DNA of 64,000 nucleotides from Gnetum montanum. Lineage: Eukaryota; Streptophyta; Gnetopsida; Gnetales; Gnetaceae. Position numbers and translations under genes: made by a program. A model generated the notes under the pieces. It was not told the DNA's origin. It did no database searches and worked only from the letters and a program-made list of their open reading frames with translations. Below, in pieces: positions 32,880 through 45,023 of the stretch. The first letter of the stretch is position 1, and every line of letters starts with the position of its first letter. The stretch is taken from NCBI GenBank assembly GCA_015680685.1, contig MNCI01023831.1:67532-131531 (forward strand). The letters run 5' to 3'.

Positions 32880-35525
32880 GTGACTTTGATAGAGGCTTTC
32901 CTAACTTAAATCAAATCAAGGGAGGTCCAGAAGATGGCACTCTAAGAGTTGAACTTTGGCTCTTTCTTGGACCAAGCACCTAAAGAGGTATAGGACCAAT
33001 TGAAGACCTCTCCCATGTGGCCAATTATCACTTCCAGCAAGGAGTGGTATATGGGAGAGATGTTTTATTTTGGAATAATAGGAAAAATAGGTCAACTATC
33101 AAAATCAAGGATATTTTAGGATCCTACTCAATGCAGGCCATTGTAGAGGCACTAGATTTGCCTAAAACTAGGGCAAATCTCATTAAGATTCTAATGTAGG
33201 TGGATCCTAGAATAAAAGAGGAATGGGTTTAGTGGTGCTATGGTGTTGACTACAAGGACTATAGTGCACTCACACTAGCAAAAAGAATCCACTACAAGAT
33301 TGTGGCTTTTTACCTAAACCCCATGGTGAGGCCCATTAAGATTACTACCTTTAAGTAGAAGACTCCCTATCAACCTTCCACAGCTAATCTATCTAAAGAT
33401 GAAGAAGCAGTTTAAGGAGTATGAACATGGAAGGAAGGTACTTCCCTTCCTATGCCTCATCAAAAAAATATGTCAAAGGGGAGGAATAGTTCACTACACT
33501 AACAATGCTATCAGACTTCACCGACCACTAATTGGGTGGAGATGATAAAGGATAAAACACCTATAACAACTATCCAAGAAGAGGACCAATAGCCACCACC
33601 TTCACCTACCTCTCAGAAAATTATGTTGGACTTCGCTGCAACATCCTAATGGTTGCATGAGTATTAAAAATGGCTCTTGAGTGAGCAAGAGCAACAAGTA
33701 GGTATGAGTGCTGGGGACCCATCTATGTATCACTCAAAAATGAGTCACCTAAATGAGGTGGCCCAAACAATCAACCTGATGGGAGGTGGTGGATCCATTT
33801 TCTTTGCCCAATGAACATAGTTGTCTATAAGGTTGAATCTGAGTGCTAGATATGTAATGGTATCTTTCTCAAAATAGCAACTACTACTAGAGATTTCTAG
33901 GAATTCCATGACCTTCTTGATGCACTTAGAGGAGGGTGAGGGGCAATGGTATTGGTGATGTAGCACTAGGAATAAGAAATAGTAGTAGAGGTGGTATCTG
34001 AAAAAATTACTAAAACACTCAATGCACCTATGGCATTTATATTAGAAATCACTACATTTAAAGATGTGCAAATATTTGCAAGGACTATGAGTGGCAGATT
34101 AAGAGCAGCATAGCATGAACAACTACTACACTGACTGGTAAGAACTAGGCAACCACTTTTGGATGCCTTCAATCTTTTGGATAGTATAACTACAACCCAA
34201 TTGGAGCTACTAAAGGTTAGGGGCAAGAACATTATTTTGGAAAGGCAACTCAAAATAGCCAAGGAGCTGAATGAATGCTTGACTACTAAAGTTCCTAAGT
34301 AGATTGCCAACCTTGCATTTCTCAACCTAGCATTGACAAGAGATGAATGTCTTGAATAGATTCACACTAGGCTAAAAGGGGTAGAGGGTGCAATGGAGAT
34401 GATAATGTTCTACTGATCCTTAGTGTAAGCCACCCAACATAGAATTTAAAAGGCCTTGGATCTAACCCACTAGGAGAATGTGTAGCTTATTGTAGAAAAT
34501 CATTGCCTACAAAATGTTGATGTGCATAAACAATAGTTAACTGATTTTATCCATCAATAGTAGGAGCAACTAGTGAAAGAAAACATAGAGTTAAGAAGAT
34601 TAGTAGCTAAGAAGAGAAACCTATCTATGAAGGAGGTCCATGCTCTTCGCCAAATAACTATAGTAGAGGTTGCCACCTAGAAATCAAAGACTAAAATTTG
34701 AGAGAGTCAAGGATCACTATAGAGACCAGGTTGACCTATAGAAAGAAGTAAATAAGAAAAATATTCAAGTGGTAAAGGCAAAAGTAAACAAGACCCTCCA
34801 GCAACTATAACATGGACATAAATTATGGTAGCCCATCATTGATAGGATTGATTAGTGTAATAAAGTAAAAATTCACCTAAAGGAGTTGTAGATAGAGGAA
34901 ATGATAGAATATATTGAGCTTTCCGATCTCCTATACATAAACCTAGCTATGTTGATGAATGGATGACCATACTTAGAATTGGAAAAGCAGGTGTCCAACT
35001 CATACATGTTGTATGAGGCTACGTTCAAGCATCATAAGGACACCAAGAAAAAGATTATGGTGACAAACATAGAACTCAAAGTTTTCAAGAGTAAATAGAT
35101 TAATCAAAGATCTGTTGTTAAGAACTTGACCAAAATAATAAATGACTACCAAGAGCTGTAGACTGTAGTGAAGGTTTTCAATGTCAAACACAAGAAATTC
35201 ATTGCCTAGTTCATCAATGTTAAGGAGTTGTTCCTAGTAATGTCCTATCCATGAGATGTCCCCATTCTAGCCCACATTGGTGATGTTGCATGGACTATAA
35301 ATGATCCTTGGAGCAAGGAGAAGAATATGAAGGCACTAGTAGATTCCTTTCACCTTCCATTGGAAGTAGCAGTTGTAGTAGGACAACCATAGCCACCTCA
35401 GCCACTACGCACATTTGAAGCTAGCGAAGGTCCTTCAAAACCATAGGAGCCTCCATCACCTAGGATTGTTTAATCTTCTCAACCATCTTCATGTCATCAT
35501 AGGATGTGTTGTCTAGGTTGTGTAG
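32880..35525 (+). pseudogene. Coiled-coil ORF of element C (unknown function, decayed)
   Basis: Translation gives a globular N-terminal part (about 33017-33540) with a block reading VLPFLCLIKKICQRGG (about 33430-33480). That block resembles the 'putative plant transposon protein' domain found beside plant retroelements. Then come long Lys/Glu/Gln-rich helices (about 34180-35230, likely coiled coil) and a Pro-rich C-terminus (about 35380-35480). The same helical and Pro-rich parts recur in element D (45.4-46.55 kb), which shows they are a family gene. Several frame changes (one near 33365) and TAG/TGA stops. Domain assignment is tentative; function unknown. Confidence 0.6.
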
Positions 35526-35694
35526 TCATGTCATGGTGTTCAATTTTGTATCATGAGCACCATAATTTTTATAATGTATTATCTTGTACATTTGAGCACT
35601 TAGTTTTGTTATGTTAAGAATCAATCAATAATCCCATACCTTCCCAATTTTATAAAGGAATTTGAAAATGAGTTTTCATTCAGTCGTGGGGGTA

Positions 35695-36586
35695 TGATGA
35701 AGCATCAAAGTGTTGCATCAATGGAACCCCATTGACATGGCCTTGTCAACATGGTGTTGCCCCATTGATGGGGCTGTGTCGATGTAGCATTTGTTGTGTT
35801 TACAAGGCTCCATCAACATATCTCCATAATAAATTCTATAAATACATGCTTATTAGTTGTGTTTATGGAAAGTCATATCATAGTTGTAGTAGAGCTCTTG
35901 TAGTTTTATCATTTGAGAGTTAGAATATTTTTCTAAGTGCATGTAGCAAGAATCAAAAGGTATATGAATATTTATTTGAGCATTGATGTACCTAAGCACA
36001 CTAGTGTGAATGGTAATAAAGATGAGCCTTTTGATCAAACCTTGTAGGACTTGGAATAGATTAATTATTTATTTCTACATTTACTATTTTCATCAATTAT
36101 GAAATTAATTAAGCTAAATTAAAATTTAATTGATTAATTAATTAAGCTAAATAGATTAAACACATATGTACAACTGCTTTGAGCATAACATACAACAGTT
36201 CGTAATCCCATAAACACTTAACACTTGGTAACCCAATAGTGTTGAGTGCATTCGGGATGTGTACGGAAAGTGGGATTAGATAATCATGTTAGGATAGTTA
36301 GTTATTAATTATAAATTAGATTAGTTAAATTGTTTCATAAGTTAAGTTTTAACTTGTTAATTATAGATGAATAAAATATAAAATAATAAAAATCATGTAC
36401 CACAACTACACTTAACCATACACTAAGCTTCACAAGTATAGTTGGGAAGACAATGATTATCAAGATTAGATTTCATGTCCTAGAACTAGTGCATGTGAGA
36501 ACTTAAGGTCTATGTAGTTCAACCAAATTATGTGTGAACACTTGTAATTTGTATGATTGGGCATAGGATATACTCGTCACTCATTA
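35695..36586 (+). repeat. 3' LTR of element C
   Basis: 892 bp from TGATGAAG to CTCATTA, preceded by a G-rich purine tract. U3 starts with inverted CATCAATG/CATTGATGG-type motifs instead of the CGATATCG ones. TATA box TATAAATA at 35837-35844. Its R/U5 half is similar to the Athila-like LTRs. Confidence 0.8.
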
Positions 36587-37598
36587 GGTAGCGACAACAT
36601 AAGAAAGAAATACATATAACTCTTCTTCAAGGACTCTTATTCTACATAACCTATAAGGCTGCTCTTCTTGAGGGAGTTGAATCTATATACTACTTTCAAT
36701 TCTAAGATGATAAGAATATAAATAAGGCTTGTTGATAACTTTCTAATACTTGATTTTAATAGCAACTAAGAGATAGTGAGATTCTGCATGGAGTTTTAAA
36801 CCATTTGAATGAAATGTCAAAATTACAAATCAAAGAGAATGAATCAAGTTAAGATAGGTTCTTACTTGGAAGAAGTCAAGAATTTCATACATAGAAAGCC
36901 CCACATTTTTTATAAAATCCTATTCATGAATGCATTCTTGTTAATTTTTTTCATTTCATCCTTACCACTATTGTTATCCAATTAATTTAAAATGTTTAAC
37001 ATTTCACTTGCTAGATGAAAGTCATGGTCTTAACATCTCTTTAATTACTCAATTTATTACACATCACATTTAATTGCATCATTATCTTTATTGTTATCCT
37101 ATGAACATAGGGTCAATCATTAAATATAGAAAAGTTAGGATTAGAAAATTCTTTATTCCAATTGCCTTATACCCTACACCACATTCAAATTTGTTCTATT
37201 TTACTTCATATATTATGCTATAGTCAATTTGATCATTATCTTTACTATTATCTTATCCTTATGTCCTATGTCATGTTCAACTTCCTACTATATTTATTTC
37301 TATATCACATCATATTCATTTACCTCATCATCTTTACTAATATATTATGAATATAAAGTCAATCATTTCATTGTAGAAAAGTCAAGCATTACCAGTTCCT
37401 TCCATTGCCTTATCCCCTTTGACATGTTTATAATTATTATATTTGGGCATTTAATCAACTTAAGAAAAGTCAAGTCATTAGACAAATCATCTATACTATA
37501 GTAATTTTTCCATGGTTAGTTTTCAAAATGGAGCCCCAATGACATGTTGCATTTTCCTTCCTCTAGTGTTTTACCCATTAAATGTAATTTCTTGAGGA
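36587..37598. other. AT-rich stretch between C and D
   Basis: No coding potential was recognised on either strand. About 37080-37440 contains a diverged direct duplication of roughly 240 bp (blocks around CATTATCTTTATTGTTATC and AGAAAAGTTAGGATTA recur). It could be decayed element DNA from D, whose 5' part is otherwise missing. Confidence 0.4.
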
Positions 37599-37663
37599 AT
37601 TGTCCAGTGATGAGTCATCTCAAAAAAATGGCTCAAACCATTAGTTAGATGGAGGAAGATGGG
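37599..37663 (+). mobile_element. Element D, left remnant
   Basis: About 65 bp resembling C around 33735-33790 (the ATGAGTCA..GGCTCAAAC..ATG block). It ends in ATGGG at 37659-37663, the left target duplication of B. The rest of D resumes at 45024. Confidence 0.6.
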
Positions 37664-38650
37664 TGATGGAACACGATATTGCATGGGCCGCGATATCGTG
37701 TACATGATATCATGGTAGTCACGATATTGCATCCCTCGCGATATCGCGTATGCGATATCGCGGTGTATCGTCATATCTATAAATAAGACATGGCTTCCCC
37801 TTATTTCCTCATCCTAGGCTAGAAGTAGGAAAAATCTGGTAGATTAATCACTCCAGAGATAGAATATTTTCCATGTGCCTACAATAAGAGTCCTAAAAGT
37901 GAACGGATCTTTATTTGAGCAACATTATACCTGAACACAAGTTGTGTACGGTAATAAAGACGAGATTCTTAGATAAACCTTGCAGTGCATGGAATAGGAT
38001 TTTATTATTTTTTATTTATTACATGCTATTTATTATCTTCAGTAATGCGGAATGAGTACGACTTGATTACCAGCATTTAACGATGTGTATGGATAATTAA
38101 GGAATAGATGCTCATCGCGATTACATTCTCTCTCACCCTTATCTCCTAGTAAAGCGGAATGAGTACGACTTCATTATGAGCATTTAAGGATGTGTACAAA
38201 TAATCAAGGAATGGATGTTCATCATGCTTAGGCTAGTTAAGTGCCTCAGTACAACCACTTCGAGCACGTGCGTTACGCGTGGGATCCTAGTAATGATTAG
38301 CATTTGGTAACCACAATTGCATCGGTTCAGGGTGTGTACGGTAAGTGGGAACAGCTGCTAATGCTAGGTAATTTAGACTTAGTTCATTAGTTAGAGTTAG
38401 TACTTAGTTTCTCAACCCTTTCCTCATTAGCATAGAAGACATAAAACATAAAAGACCATAAAAATCACATACCTCAGACTTGCTTAACCATACACCGTGA
38501 CAACTACAAGTAAGTCTGGGAAGACAACGAATAATTAACCCTAAGTGTTCCATGGGGTGTGTAGGCATTTAGTTTGTGGAGTTTGACCGGATCGTGCATG
38601 CTACACTCATATTCATATGGTTGAGTGTAGGGGTATCTCGCCACTCATCA
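37664..38650 (+). repeat. 5' LTR of element B
   Basis: 987 bp, TGATGG...CTCATCA. The first 110 bp contain five CGATATCG-like palindromes and most of the CpGs of the region. TATAAATA at 37778-37785. Around 38042-38230 a block with GCGGAATGAGTACGACTT occurs twice in tandem (about 120 bp apart). Confidence 0.92.
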
Positions 38651-38651
38651 T

Positions 38652-38669
38652 AGGCACCATTGCTAAGGA
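38652..38669 (+). other. Primer-binding site of element B (tRNA-Asp type)
   Basis: Aligns with TGGCGCCGTTGCCGGGGA at 12 of 18 bases. Nearly all differences are G-to-A or C-to-T. Confidence 0.65.
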
Positions 38670-38797
38670 CTAAGTGTTTGTACATCGAATAGAAATAAAG
38701 AATATCATTTAGATCATTGGGAGCCTAAACGAACCTTTGGGTTAATTAATTAAACAAGAATTTTTATAATGGTGAAATAGCACACCGATAAATAAAA

Positions 38798-41700
38798 ATG
38801 TCTTCTTCTCACAAAAGTAATTCACCACCTAGGACTAATACTAGAGACAGTCGGCAACATAAAACACATAACCAAAATCAGCCAAGTCCTAAACAATACA
38901 AGATAGTCTATACTCATCCCTATGAGTATATTTCAAACTTCACCTTTATCCTCCATTAAGATGAACAACTACTATGGAGAGATCTGCAAGATAACATTTT
39001 GCTACCCCCAAATCAATCAGTCCCTAACATGCTCTTCCGTGCTTTGGCACAGACTAGCATGACAAAAGTATTTGCTGAATACATTGTAAAATAATTTGAT
39101 ATGAGGGATTATTATCCTATAGAAACACAATGTATCAGGGACTTAAGGTAGGAGAGCCAACATACACTATTGAAGGGCAAGGTCCTATACGTTCTTACCG
39201 AAATAGGAAATGAGGAACCCCTTATAATAGGTTCTCTAATAAATGATGTTCCCCCTCCTAACAATGGTGAGAAGGTAAGGCATCAAAACCTACGATCAAT
39301 GATACATAACATTGGTTTTGATCCCTGTGAACATCAACTATTCATGAAAGGAACAGCAACTCATGCTGAGGATGGGCACTTAGATCGTCATAATGATCAG
39401 GGTTGAAGCAGTCGAAGAGAAGGCAAGGAACATCATCATGATGATGGTTTCCTTCCTCTTCTCCTTCATCTCACCACTCACCCTCTCCTTCCACATTTTG
39501 GCTTAGCCACCATGAACATAATGGTGAGGATAGGGGTAAGAAAGATGAGTGTCCTCGATGCGAAAGTCGAGAGAGAGGACAAGGGAGAGGACATAGGGAG
39601 AGTAGGGAACCACGAAGACATCACAAGTGTCATGAGAGAGATGATCATGATGAGCCCCTACTCGCAACCCAAAGTATTCTTGACATAACGGAGGCTGTTA
39701 GGATTCCAACAAAAGGATAGTCGGATCAAGCATTTAGACATGAACAATATCCCACATTTTGAAGAGGGATACAACGCTGATCCGCAGCATCATTTATAGG
39801 CATTCCACAATGCCTGTGCCTTGTAGAATATAGAAAATGAGTGGAAAAAACTTAAGTTGTTACCAAGGACACTCACTAAAGAAGCAGAGAGTTGGTACTA
39901 GTCCTTAGAACCGAAAATCATTAGGAGCTGGAGTACGATGCTAGAACTCTTCAACGATAAATATCAGATGTACTCCAGAGTGTCCAATTTGCATAAGCAG
40001 ATCCAAGGTTGGAAATAAGGTACTTATGAATCCTTGTATGCTGCCATGGCCTACTACTACACATTGTTACATTATTACCTAGGCCATGGGTACACTCAGC
40101 GAGATCAACTTTGCCACATCGTGGATGGGCTAAGGCATGAAATGAGAAGAACCCTTGGGACTTTTGCCCAAGGGAGACTATCACAACTTAGAGCCCAAGA
40201 AGTACATCGCTTGTTAGAGCAAGTAGCAAATGAAGAAGGTGAGCTATGCAAGACGGAAAGTGTGGAAGAATACAACTGCAATCCCTCCCTTTGAAAGAAT
40301 GGAGTGAAAATCTGTGATGAGGAGGATGAGTCACCACTCGAAGAGTTGGTGAACCAGAAAACCATGCTGATCCAAAAATTAACAACCAAGGTATTGACCA
40401 AGATGGACCAATTATGGGATTCCTTAGACTCTAGACTTGAAAGTGTCTTGAAAATCGTAGAAGAGTCTAAGGATGAACAAAATAGTGACAAAGGTAAGTC
40501 AAAGCAGAGAGATTTAGGCCTTGCACATAACAAGGCTAAAGGGAAAATTCCTATTTCTAATGAGGTTGTGAACTCTAACATAGATGATGATGGTGGATGT
40601 GAGATCTGCCACTATGACCATCCTAAGGGATGTTGTCCAGTTATCTCACATCTACAGGAGTCTAGGGTGTATGCACTAAATTCAAGACTCAACCAACGGA
40701 AAACACACCAAAGGTTACCTTATCGACAAGGTAACCCAAGGCAGTTCCACCAACCACTAACATACTATCCAAGTGGAACTCCACCACAGCCCATCGGATA
40801 GCATCAACAGTGGTAATACCCACAGTCATGGGGGATGCCAGTTTCTCCATGTGACTCTATGGGTCACACAACTCCCCAACATCACTACCAAGTTTGGGAG
40901 TACTTTAGGAGGACTCCTCCTGTGGGAGTCATCCCACACTCATCCCATCCTCCAACTCCATCCGCACCTCTTCCACCTATAGTTCCCATACAGTGTGTTC
41001 CAACAATGCAAGGGAAACTCCCTACTCAACCGCAGCAATGTAACACTACAAGAGCTGTAAATATTCAACCTAGTGCTAATTCTAACAACTATACAAAGAA
41101 AAGGCCTTTCTTTAGAACCAGAAACCCAGACAAACTCTCGCAACAACAAATGATTGAGCCGATGTACATGCCTCCACCATCTAACACTTCAAAGCACCCT
41201 TCAGTCCAACCAAGTTGTACACATATGGCTATGTTAATGCATATCGTAACCAATTGGATCAAGGTAGGCCACCTTCCCAGGAAACTATCTAACCCTGGGA
41301 GCCCCTTAATCTATTTACAAATCACTAGGAATGCACCACATCATGCTCTTCTTGACTCAGGTTCTGGAATCAATTTAATATCATGAGAACTGTATCAATC
41401 CTAGAACCTACCCCAACTTAAGAAGAGCAACATTCAACTAGAGCTAGCTAACTAGTCCATCATCATTTCCTTAGGATTGGTGGAGGAAATCATCACCACT
41501 GTGTGTGGGTGGTCATACCTAGCCGATTTCTTGGTGATTGAAGTTAATAATGAAGGGGGCTTTCCAATTATAACGGGAAGGCCATGACTAAGTACAGTAG
41601 ATGCATACCTAGGGATCCGTGATCTTTCCTTGGAGATATCTAAGATAAACATTTATGGAAAGATCGAGAAGAAGAAATTTTCATGCATCACATACAGTGG

Positions 41701-42045
41701 CACAGAGGGTGATGACATGGAAGAACATTTAGCATCTCTTCCATGTGATCAGTGTGCCCAAGAAACACAAATTCAAAGGTGCCTGTATGTAGCAACCACA
41801 CCAGTAGTAGACACCCCATGGTTGACAGCTACTAGGAAGAGAAAATTAATATGCATGGAATGAACTGAAGAAACTCATGCTAACAATGAAGGCATAGACA
41901 CATTAGAGTATGAGTGTCGCCATCTTTCACCCGTCAACCTAAAAACATCAATGGGAAGAAGTTGGGCACTTTTATGAAATTCAAATAGGCACTCATTATT
42001 TCAGATCTCTCCCTTACAATTCAGTCATGGGGGACATGGCCATCT
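38798..42045 (+). pseudogene. gag-protease of element B fused in frame to the pol C-terminus
   Basis: ATG at 38798 (Met-Ser-Ser-Ser-His). All coding blocks to 41863, and on to about 42045, share one frame with stops but no frame change, so this is the best-kept Gag here. Order: N-terminal region, Ser/His-rich hinge, capsid-like domain (about 39830-40200), charged region, zinc knuckle CEICHYDHPKGCC (40598-40636; all Cys/His present), and protease with LLDSGSG (about 41350). The TGA at 41861 stands where H has CGA. Past it the frame continues through the deletion junction (about 41985) into SPLQFSHGGHGH, the pol terminus. It would supply Gag and protease only. Confidence 0.85.
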
Positions 42046-44096
42046 AATCATTGGAGGCCCTCCATTATTTTTAGTTTTTTTTACATGTTTTTTTTTACAC
42101 ATTTTTGTTTTACAAGTTTTTTTTTACACATATTTGTTTTACACGTTTTTGTTTAACATGTTTTTCTCTTACACATTTTTGTTTTACACATTTTTGTTTT
42201 ACATGTTTTTGTTTTACACATTTTTGTCTTACACATTTTTTTTTTACAAGTTTTTGTTTTACGAATTTCTTTAACTTTTCTTATTTTTGTTTTACAACAT
42301 CGTTATACTTTTCTATTTTTTGTGTGTGTTTGTGTGTGTGTCGTCCACCATGTAAGTTCGTCACCTAATAAGTGTTCTTCACGATGGTATGAACTATTTT
42401 TCATTGATTACTAATGTTTAGTTTTTACCTTTAAGTTACGATGTTGACACTAAGGTATGTTCTTTTGATATGGTAGGCAATGAGTCCACTTCATGTATTC
42501 ATCCACCAAAGTCTATGGTCTCTCTTAGCTTGGAAATGTATAGTCCCCTTTCTAATAATAACTTTAACGAATTAGTGACTAGGTATTTCTCAAACTAAGG
42601 AAGGACTCAAGGTTTGAAAAGGGTGTGACTTCAAGGGAAATTGATGCATTTGTGTTGGCCATTCTCTTGGGTTCTTGGATGTTTTCTTCTTGAGTTTTCT
42701 TACCATTCCAATGTTACCCAATTATTGGAAGCTAAGATAATAAAAATAAGAAATCTTTGCATGGTGTGGTTCTCAAGCACAAAAACACAAAACACAAAAA
42801 GGAAAAAAAAAAGAAAAAAAAGTTAGAATTCAAAGCACATCCCTTAGGCAAAATAAACTTAGGCTACAAGCACTAGTCATGTAACCAAAAGTGTTTCCTC
42901 TAACTAAGGCCCTTCTTGCCTCCCATTCTCTCCTTTGTTTCATTAGAATGGTGGTGGCTCTTGGAGACCACATTCTTGCTACTCAAGTGGATGGTTTGGC
43001 CAAGTGCGTTGATGCAAAGTCACTAGATGTGGTTGATTTGAGGCTAAAGTTGGAATGAGATTTGCCAAGTCACATTAATCATGAAACATACACAAGGCTA
43101 TACACCACCTTGTTCTTAGGATTCCATTCCATCCTCTTCTCTTCACCCTTCTCTCCATTGTTCACCTCATTATCGGTTGTATCACTAGTGTATATTTTGG
43201 TAGATACAATGTTCTCTTTTTGGTAAATTCTTACAATTAAGACTTTAACTCTTGTTCCAAAGGACACTCCCAGAGCCTACAGACGCTTTGAATGTGGGTT
43301 TGTTAGGGCATTAAGGGCATGTGCCTACTTTGGGAAGGACCCACTAACATTCCTATTTGGTGCACCAATTAAATTCTTTCCCTTAACATTTTGTAATTCA
43401 TTTTATTTTTTTCATTTCCATCTTGACATCTATTACATCAATGCCCTAGTTCTCTCTTTTTCTCCATCTTCTTGTTCTTATTCTTTCTCCATTCTCTTGC
43501 TACCAAAGGTTCACGATTAGTTATGGGGGTACAGGGTCCACTTTTTTTGATTTTCTCCTAACCCATACACCTTCGGTAGTCATCATTTCTACATCTCCAA
43601 ATCCATAATCAACCATACCACAACTTAGCCAATGGACTTACATCGAAGCAAGGTATTACCCACATTGAAATTCATTTACCGTTGCTAATATATGATTGTG
43701 TTGTGTGTGTAGATGGAAATCATGCAATAATGGACTGAATATGGAAGGAGCACTTGGAATGGAGTAGTGCTGAAAGTAGCTATGCAAGGAGCAAGATCAA
43801 TGATGTACTTATGGATGGACAAAAAAAGACACAATCTGGGCATTGGAAGCAGCAAGACTTCTTCTCTCTTCTTCTCTCCTCTTTTCTCTTCTCTTTTCTC
43901 TCAAGCTGCCAAATGAGGCCTAATGTCAATGCAATAAGGTGTTCACCCTTGTTGTCATGAACACCAATCTGTTGTGTCTTGTAATGATGATCCATTCACA
44001 TATCATCCCATTAGTTTCATTGAGTCAATAATCCCATACCTTCCTAATATTATTGTAATGAACTCAAGGATGAGTTTTCATTTAGTCATGGGGGTA
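42046..44096 (+). other. 3' noncoding region of element B
   Basis: Begins with the longest T-rich array of the window (42070-42300), then sequence shared with A, F, G and H: hairpin (42762-42837), CATTAAGGGCAT-type box (about 43310), and a purine tract ATGGGGGTA at 44088-44096 directly before the 3' LTR. No gene. Confidence 0.8.
42070..42300 (+). repeat. T-rich tandem array, CACATTTTTGTTTTA unit
   Basis: About 14-15 copies of a 14-16-bp unit, length-variable between elements: about 5 copies in H (57620-57715), a few in G (62855-62930), eroded in F (30800-30960) and A (1640-1705). Confidence 0.85.
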
Positions 44097-45023
44097 TGAT
44101 GGGACGCGATATCGCATGGGCCATGTTATCACATAGTGCGTCATCATATCTATAAATAAGAGGCATATTTTCCTTATTTCCTCATCCTAGGCTAGAAGTA
44201 GGGAAACTTTGGCAAATTGATCACTCTAGAGATAAAATATTTTCCATGTGCCTACAGTAGGAGTCCTAAAAGTGAACGGATCTTTATTCGAGCAACATTG
44301 TACCTAAACACAAGTTGTGTACAGCAATAAAGACAAGCTTCTTGGATAAACCTTGCAATGCATGGAATAGGATTTTATTATATGTTATTTATTACATGCT
44401 ATTTATTACCTACAATAATGCAGAATGAGTACGACTTGATTATGAGCATTTAACGATGTGTACGGATAATCTAGGAATGGATGCTCATCGCGATTAGATT
44501 CTCTCTAACCCTTATCTCCTAGTAATGCGGAATGAGTACGACTTGATTATGAGCATTTAAGGATGTGTACAGATAATCAAGGAATGGATGCTCATCGTGC
44601 TTAGGCTAGTTAAGTGCCTCAGTATGACCACTTCGAGCACATGCGTTACGTGTGGGATCCCAGTAACGATTAGAATTTGGTAACCGTGGTTGCATTGGTT
44701 CAAGGTGTGTACAGTAAGTGGGAACGGATGCTGACGCTAGGTAATTTAGACTTAGTTCATTAGTTAAATTTAGTACTTAGTTTCTCAACCCTTTCCTCGT
44801 TAGCATAGAAGACATAAAACATAAAAGACCATAAAAATCATATACCTTAGACTTGCTTAACCATACATCGTGACAACTACAAATAAGTCTGGGAAGACAA
44901 TGAATAATTAACCCTAAGTGTTCCATGGGGTGTGTAGGCATTTAGTCTATGGAGTTCGACCAGATCGTGCATGCTACACTTGTATTCGTATGGTTGAGTG
45001 TAGGGGTATCTTGCCACTCATTA
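44097..45023 (+). repeat. 3' LTR of element B
   Basis: 927 bp, TGATGGG...CTCATTA. It is shorter than the 5' LTR mainly because part of the palindrome cluster near the start is missing. Followed by target duplication ATGGG. Confidence 0.92.

Larger units (their letters stand above)
32806..36586 (+). mobile_element. Element C: second-family LTR element with a coiled-coil ORF, 5' part missing
   Basis: Internal ORF region (to about 35525), short noncoding tail, purine tract (35686-35694) and 3' LTR (35695-36586). No gag, RT or integrase is seen. The tail and LTR termini (TGATGA...CTCATTA, purine tract ATGGGGGTA-like) resemble the Athila-like elements here, which points to shared replication machinery. 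The left end is cut by the N at 32805, so the 5' LTR and start are unknown. Confidence 0.75.
37664..45023 (+). mobile_element. Element B: complete pol-less Athila-like element
   Basis: Both LTRs (37664-38650 and 44097-45023) and a perfect target duplication ATGGG (37659-37663 and 45024-45028) define it. Inside are a tRNA-Asp-type primer site, a gag-protease frame and a 3' noncoding region. RT, RNase H and integrase are absent. It lies within D: the sequences on its two sides are contiguous in element C. Confidence 0.93.

Noticed and set aside
37080-37440. Tandem duplication as a minisatellite or MITE
   Set aside because: Only two diverged copies, no terminal inverted repeats; kept as a note under the unassigned stretch.
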